Source: Lumnitzera littorea
Lineage: Eukaryota; Streptophyta; Magnoliopsida; Myrtales; Combretaceae
NCBI GenBank assembly: GCA_024138015.1
Contig: JAMXBB010000010.1
Location: forward strand, 76,381,541-76,445,540
DNA: 64,000 nucleotides
Direction: 5' to 3'
Within the stretch, counting starts at the first letter, position 1. Each line of letters begins with the position of its first letter. Positions 57,544-64,000 of this stretch are shown piece by piece. The notes under the pieces are model-generated. The model was given only the letters and a program-made list of their open reading frames with translations. It was not told the DNA's origin and did no database searches. Made by a program: the position numbers and the translations under genes.

Positions 57544-58395
57544 TGATACATCTTTAGGGTTGAATACACGGAGAAACACCACAACAAAAAGAACTAAAAG
57601 AAACAAAGAAAAGCTAGCAAAATCCAAATAGCTACTACATGGATATAACACACCACTCGATCCTATTTGGCCTATAATCCGCTAGATAAGACATACCGAT
57701 CCAAACTGAAGGGTTATTTGCGTACTACTCCTTACTAAAGGAAATAAATAAAAGTTAAAAGGGGTGTTGAGAACACAAAGGTTACTCAAAGGATACTTGA
57801 ATAGTCTAATATGTTGATTGGTTTTCTGCGTACAAATAAGTGGAGGTTTATGTACACGTCCATTAGGGTTACTTTATATGCAGGAAAAGACAAAAAGGGG
57901 TATCCTTACAATTAGGTTACATAATATATACTAAAAAGAATAAAAGAGACAGAATATTCAGTACGAAAAGGTAAAGAATCCTTTTGGAAAGTCATGCTAC
58001 AAGACACGTGTCACGCAATAGCTAGATGTCAAAAATATGGTACAAGTAAGTGACAGAGAGAGAGAATTTGCAATCAGGGGCCAACTTGATTTGGATCAGG
58101 TTGGGGACTAATCAATCCTTCTACGAAGAAGTCAGCTTGAGATAGGGTTGGATGTCTATGGTTAGCATAGGAGCTCGGTTCAGCTAGCCTTGAGTTGTCT
58201 TCTGAGATAAAGCATAGTTGTTAGGCAAGAGTAAGTCTGGCATACATGAGGGTCTGGTAATTAGATTAGTAGAAAATTAAGTTTGGGTTGGAATCCCTAT
58301 CTTGGATAAAGCCTCGAGCTAGTACTCTCCTTGTGAGTCCTTGGAGCCTTTAAGCTTGGCTATGTATGATCAGTTCAGGGGGTCAATTCCTATCG
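57544..58395 (-). repeat. 5' LTR of G6
   Basis: The left end TGATACATCTTT reverse-complements to an LTR 3' end; the right end CCTATCG gives LTR start CGATAGG (family TGATAGG). 852 bp. The TATA position seen in the other LTR (50413-50420) is degraded here. Confidence 0.9.
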
Positions 58396-58400
58396 ATTAT
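58396..58400. repeat. target-site duplication of G6, right copy (ATTAT)
   Basis: Exact match to 50105-50109. Confidence 0.85.
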
Positions 58401-58900
58401 CGTGAGCTACAATTTACTACAACAAGCACACTCGAGATCCACTCATCAGAACAACAGCTAGCAAGTGGCATCCTAGCTGATGATAGAATACAACTTCAAT
58501 TCTTTAGCAGTCCAAGAAGCTTCTCATCTAAGGTCAACAACCACAAGCGAGAGTCAACTAAGAAAGTAGCAACTTGTGATAGCCATATGACTAGCAGCAA
58601 CTCCAAGCAGAACATGGACAGCAACCTATAGCAAATGTGACCAAGCCTTAGACTTCAACTCCAAGCAAATGGACAACAATTTACAGTAAGCCACAACATC
58701 CAACTCCAAAGCATCAACTTAGAGCCATCTAAGCAACCATGGCACTTTAACTTTAGCTGCAACAACTCCATCGATCAACTTGTGTAGCAAAACAATCCGT
58801 GCAACAAGCTGACGTCGAGCTACACCTCTAAGCAACTTAGCGACCCCTTGTTGAAATTACAATAGGTTGAAACAGAGTAAGCCCTACATATGACGCATAC
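58401..58900. other. Continuation of the AGCAAC-rich repeat split by G6
   Basis: Same word composition as 48540-50100, with many AGCAAC and CAACTCCAAGC motifs. A 96-codon open stretch at 58341-58631 spans the G6 border and is not a gene. Confidence 0.5.
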
Positions 58901-61900
58901 TGGATTGTAATTAATATAACAAGCTTAGAGTTAAGTAAAAGTTTCACTGCACACATGTTTAGAAAGAAATGTAAGGTAGACTTGTCATCTTTAAGGGCCT
59001 CTTTAATTGTAAAACTAGAAGAGTAGGCCCACGTGTCTAATAAGTTTAGTTAAATCCCGTTTAGTCAATTTCAAATATCAATTCAAGACATCACAAATAT
59101 AAATTTAAGACATTACATTGATTCAAGTGAGAATAGATTTATAAATCCCAATTTGATCCTTTTACATCTCTTAGACCCGGGACCTTCATAATATAGTTAG
59201 GACACTTGATTTAGTGTTCACCTTGTTAATTAGTTTTTACTCTCTTTTAGTTTAATTATCGATAGCTTAACTTAGGAAAAAATTCAAGTGATTTAGTACT
59301 TAACACCTAATTCCTCATGAAATACAACCTTGACTCATTATTTATACTATTTCTATGATCCGATTCACTTATTAGCATACTTTTAGCGAGTCAACTACTT
59401 AGTAACTTAGGATAAAAACATAAGACTATATGTTAAGCATAAGCAAGGTTATCAAACAATTATTTAAATACGATACAACAAACAAATATCATTGCACAAT
59501 ATTATCTGGTCCATCATGACATTAAAAAAATTACACTTACTATAATCTAAGATAAGGAGTTATAGTGCACGTGTAATGGCTCATGACCAAACTCAAGTGT
59601 ATGTAATGGAGACGTCGCTTTTCCCGTAACTATCTTTGAACCATCACATTCACCTTTGCGACAATTTCCTCTCCTGTCATTTAGTTTGATTAAGAATGAA
59701 GAATAGACCACAATGCTCTAGTGCTATCCCTTTAGAAGGTATGGGTATTTTGTTGAAGAATCCTAAGGGTCTCATAATGGGTTGCAGTGCATATTTGGTC
59801 AAGATTACAAGTCATATATCATTAAGTTCAATTTAAGGTGATCAATTAATGTCATATAATACAACCAACTGCAAACTAGATTAGCAAGCCAGTAGTATAC
59901 AAGTAAGTTCAGAAGCATATACATACAAGCATGTGCACAATGCCTATAAGGATAACTAAATATAATCTTAAGCCTCTATGTACTATGAAATAGTACTTCG
60001 AATTACAACTACGTATCGATCCTAAACTTACCTGGATTCTTGCACTTACTCATTAGGGTATAGTTTGTGGTGTTGTGTTGCCACTCATCCCTATAATGTA
60101 AATATTACTTTAGTATTCATATAATTACTACATATATTCTTTATTCTATAATTTAGATTAATGTTCTCAATTTAAGGTTTTACCATACTTAATTATTTAG
60201 GTTTTAAGTCTCTTGTTATTATTCTTACTTTTAGCTAAATTATGATTTAGTTTTGGATTTTGTCTTTGATTCAACCTATGAATAAGGTTCTAATTTAGCT
60301 CCTGATTACACTTTATTCATAAATCTCATAAACGCCTTCTAACCTATTCCATAGAGTTTATCTAACTTTGAACTAGTGAATATAGTCTCTAATCCAAGTT
60401 CTTTTCAACTCCCTAGTATACTATCATATACTTTGTCTCTGATTTAGCTCTTGGATTTACTTCTAATCTGCACATATTCTATATTTCCACATAATTTCCC
60501 TACAATTTAGTTTAAGATCAAAATGTAAGTATAATATATAGTCCAATATTACTCTTGCCTAAACCAACTTCATCAATCTTATTATTTAAGCAATTCACAT
60601 TTATATCACCAATATCAACACTAAGCCCTCAATATTCAAATCTAATACTCCAAACATTATAAATTTAATCTTTCAAAATCATTCAAAATTATAACATATC
60701 AAGATACTCATTAGATTAAGATCAAGAAAAGGAAATTTTACAAGTTTCATAAGGCATTCTATATTATGTTAAACACAGGTTTTATGGTGGTTTTAGAGTA
60801 AGTGGGTAACTTTGTTACACAAGGTATGCGTAAGGATCCTACTCGACTAGGCAGGTTCTGGGCGAATATTAAGAGTCATAATATAGGTTTTGGTTAGCAA
60901 TTTTCGGAAACCTACTTCGTTAGGGTAAGGTATATGTATGAAGTCAACATACTCTATACCTACTTAGGAACCCGCACTCTAAAATATATAAGGTATAGGT
61001 TCCAAGATACTCTATGTTGTACCTTGTAACCATCTTATAATAATAATTTAATAATATAATAAATAAAAATATAATACCATTGTATTTATTTTTTCAAACT
61101 TAATAAATAACAAAAAAAGTCTAGCCTATAATAAAACATTAAACTAAATGCTTTATGTCTCTAAAGTCAATCCCTTTCTCTTCTTTATTGTTGTTTGTTT
61201 TTTTACCTCATTTTTCTTCTTTCGTTAAGTCTAACCCTAGTATAGTGAATACTATAAAATATCTCAATCATAAACTTGAACTCATAATTCTACTAAGATT
61301 GTACATTCAAATGATTTTACATCTATTTTAGCCAGAAGTAGATATATATAATAGCAAATTCTTATAATTGTGAGAGCTAAGTTGCACTCATAACGATAAT
61401 ATCTATAAGTGGAAAACATTAGTGGGTGCTTGCCCATTACTAGAGGGGTCACAAATAACCTATTTTTCTTAGTGGGTCACAAATCACTAATGCTTTTTGT
61501 GGCCTCTCTAGCCACCTAAATCCAGAGCTTGTTTAGCAGTCACTTGAGAGGAGTTATGTAACTTTTCTTAGATTACCATCGGTCACCCCTTAACCTTAAG
61601 GTGTTATTTCTATTTTCTTAACTTTTTTCCCCTTTTCCTTTTATTTTTTTATTTTTTCATTTATATATATAATTATATCATTTAATTTTATTTATTGAAC
61701 CTTTTTCCCTTTTTTTAATATGGCACCTTTCACTTTTTTATTATTTGTCAAATATTTTTATTTTTTAATAATTTTTTTTTCTTTTTACAACAAAAAAATA
61801 AGTGCCACGTTAACACCACATAACAATGGGGTAACATAATCCCTTGTTTGAACCATTTTGCACAATATTAATCCTTTAGTTTAACTAGTTGAAAAGTTAA

Positions 61901-62990
61901 TTCCTGTATTTGAGCTTATGCTCAAACATTAGTCCCTTTGATGTAATTTTTCCCATTTATAAATAAATAGAGATCAACATATTAGGGTTTTATATTGATA
62001 ATTGAATTGGGGGTTTTTCAATAGGATGCAATTTAATGAGTTATGGAATGACTTTAGGAATTAAATATGAAACAAATAGATTAAGGTTCATATTAAAATT
62101 AGCTTAGGGATTCGGAATAAGATTTAAAACTACTAATTGAATTATAGATTATGGGAAAACCTCAAGATCTATAAGAAGCTAATAAGTAATAAAGGCTAAA
62201 CATTAACAATCTATTTAAGCCTTGAAATCTTTAGGTTTGATGTTACAATTGAGATTTTGGAATTTTCGGATTCAATGTTGCAGGAGGTCCTTAAATCTTC
62301 AATTTGGTGTTATATAAGGTATTGAAATCCACAAATCCAATGTTATGAGCTTATGAGATAGTTGATCTAGTTGAGTTTGTTCGATTTGGGAATAAAATAT
62401 TTTTTTAGAGTATATTGATTTATATGTCTATTGCATTTGTAAATTTGTTTAGACTTATGTGTGAGGTGGCATATGCATATGTATGTATGCTTGGCAAACA
62501 ACACGTTAGGTTTTGTTCACTCTCCTTTAGGCACCTTTTTTAGGATATTAATAATTACATCGGAAGAAAATAGGAGAGGGTAAAATCAAGCCTTGCATGC
62601 CTTATAGGTGTATATAGTGGATTGTGGCTCTCTTGAGTTATAGGCATGACAAATATAAAATAAAACTATGAATATTAGAAATTTCAATCTTAAACGGGTT
62701 CATTAGTCATAGTGAATATATTTACGACACTTGTTTTAATCAAGTTAAAAAATACGTCTAGGTATTCAAGTCAAACTCGTACACCTTCATAAACAAGTCC
62801 AAACATGTCTTGCTCATATATTAATTATGCTAAGTTTTGTTCATAAACACTTGTTCTTAATCATGTTTTGGTTGTATGCTAGTTAGATAGAAATCTACAG
62901 CAACAGGGAAGAAAATTGGTGATGAGCTAACAAGTTTACTTGTAAACTATTCGAATTAAACAAGATTTTTACTCCAAATGGACTTAGCCA
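58901..62990. other. AT-rich stretch without recognisable genes
   Basis: No coding region, RNA gene or LTR pair was recognised. Features seen: short inverted words around GTGGGTCACAAATCACTAATGC (61420-61500), a T-rich run 61610-61790, and a GGTATAGG-rich patch at 60930-61015 resembling the one at 16310-16350. Probably very old repeat DNA. Confidence 0.45.
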
Positions 62991-63310
62991 CAATTGAATC
63001 AAAGTGCCAACTCAAGTCATTTGAGTAATCTATTGAGTCGAGTTTGAGTTTTATGATGTTCGCTCGACTAGCTTGCAAGCCTTACCAAATTTGAGTTGAG
63101 CCAGTTGAGCTTAAGCATTAGTTGAACCCAAATCAAGTTTAAATTAAACTAATAGTATCTACTTAAGATTATCGAGTCAAAATAAAATTAATCAAATCAA
63201 GATTAAACTTGTTGAGTGCCACATTGAGTGGAGTTTGAATTTTGAAATTTCGAATTAAATTCAATATTGCATTATCTCGACTCGACTAATTTATACATTC
63301 TTAGTTACAC
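62990..63310. repeat. Degenerate GAGTTGAGC/TCGAGTCAAG-type interspersed repeat
   Basis: Recurrent imperfect words such as GAGTCGAGTTTGAGTTT, GAGTTGAGCCAGTTGAGC, TATCGAGTCAAAAT and ATCTCGACTCGAC. Plant genomes carry a common diffuse repeat with this flavour. Boundaries are uncertain. Confidence 0.4.
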
Positions 63311-64000
63311 CACTGCTATCTTAAAAGTACAATTGGTATCAACTATCTATTACTTTAAAACATGTACATAAGCGTGTTGGGCATAAACGTAAACTTAGTT
63401 GTTTTCGTTTTAATTAATCTTCTATGTAATTGACGATGAAGTTTCTTGAGCGAGTAGTACAAAATCTTGAAAGGTTTGAATCATACCTTTCCTATCCTTA
63501 CCTTCCAAGTATTCTTTCCCTCAATCCTTTTTAGTTTGATCCTTTTCCTCTTGTTCACACGTTCATGTTAATAATTCCCATGTTCACATACCAATCCTTT
63601 TATATATACTTCTAGTTCTTGCCATGTAATCATGACCTTATATAACCAAACCAATATCAATTGTCCTCACGTTTCAACTTCACTTTCAATCCAAACTAAC
63701 ATTTATCCATATCTACCCTTTTCTCGAACCAACCATTCCCATTCTCGCTCCAACTCATTTTTCAAAGTAATCCATGAGTACATGTCTTAGTTAATGAGTT
63801 ATTTATTTTAATTGTTTAAACAATTTAGATTTGATTTATACCAATATGAAATAAGGAAGTTTTTTCTCTTTTTATAAATTCCTTAAATCGAGTATAGATC
63901 CGCTCTCCACGTGCTCAACCATCTACTTGTAAAGTTGATTTTATGAATGAAGTCGAATATCAACCCAAGGAAAAAAGGGGAAAAAAAAAATGAAATCATA
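63311..64000. other. Non-genic stretch to window end
   Basis: AT-rich, pyrimidine-rich in 63470-63770. No gene supported. Confidence 0.4.

Larger units (their letters stand above)
50110..58395 (-). mobile_element. Complete Ty3/gypsy element G6, itself interrupted
   Basis: Minus-strand element: 5' LTR 57544-58395, primer site, gag (55990-57050), protease (55430-55850), RT/RNase H (53920-55110), integrase (50963-51687 and 53175-53760) and 3' LTR 50110-50962. Exact ATTAT duplications flank it. A Ty1/copia-type solo LTR at 51693-53169 splits the integrase core. The LTR ends follow the same TGAT...CATCA rule as G2 and G5 but the body of the LTR is different, so it is a sister family. Confidence 0.92.

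Noticed and set aside
58341..58631. 96-codon open frame as a small gene
   Set aside because: It starts in the G6 LTR and runs into the flanking repeat, so it exists only because of the insertion junction.

Overview
This is plant nuclear DNA, most likely from a dicot. It is AT-rich, has spliced genes with GT-AG introns, and is dominated by decayed LTR retrotransposons. No bacterial-type operons, CRISPR arrays, rRNA or convincing tRNA genes were seen. Only two host loci are supported: a trichome birefringence-like (TBL) polysaccharide O-acetyltransferase gene with a truncated duplicate, and a six-exon gene for a coiled-coil, tail-anchored protein.

Layout. 1-12661 is a Ty3/gypsy element (G1) whose 5' end lies outside the window. 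A complete second element (G2, 2945-9470) sits in its RNase H region with a 5-bp target duplication, and a reverse-oriented solo LTR (9714-10567) sits between its RNase H and integrase. 12662-13564 is a minus-strand remnant resembling the 'putative gypsy type transposon' domain (Transposase_28). About 17150-20260 is a minus-strand chromodomain-bearing Ty3/gypsy remnant (G3), and about 20440-24661 is a plus-strand one (G4) with an internal gag-pol deletion.

25548-33640 is the TBL locus. A 3'-exon duplicate (25745-27103) is broken by a frameshift and a stop and lies between two copies of an unrelated 0.19-kb repeat. Downstream is a fuller two-exon copy (28423-28899 and 32479-33300) whose exon 1 donor does not join canonically in frame. 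34074-34919 is a long foldback, MITE-like element. 35988-39995 (minus) is the coiled-coil gene, reconstructed as 347 residues.

41965-48337 is a full-length plus-strand Ty3/gypsy element (G5). 50110-58395 is a full-length minus-strand one (G6), itself interrupted by a Ty1/copia-type (Sirevirus-like) solo LTR at 51693-53169. The remainder to 64000 is AT-rich and without recognisable genes.

No retroelement here looks able to move by itself: each carries many stops, and most catalytic motifs are damaged. G2, G5 and G6, with the G1 3' LTR, the G4 3' LTR and the reverse solo LTR, appear to belong to one related group, with LTRs of about 0.85-0.93 kb starting TGATRGGAAT and ending CATCA, and a PBS matching initiator-Met tRNA. 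All coordinates, splice sites and similarities were read by eye; no alignments or database searches were run.
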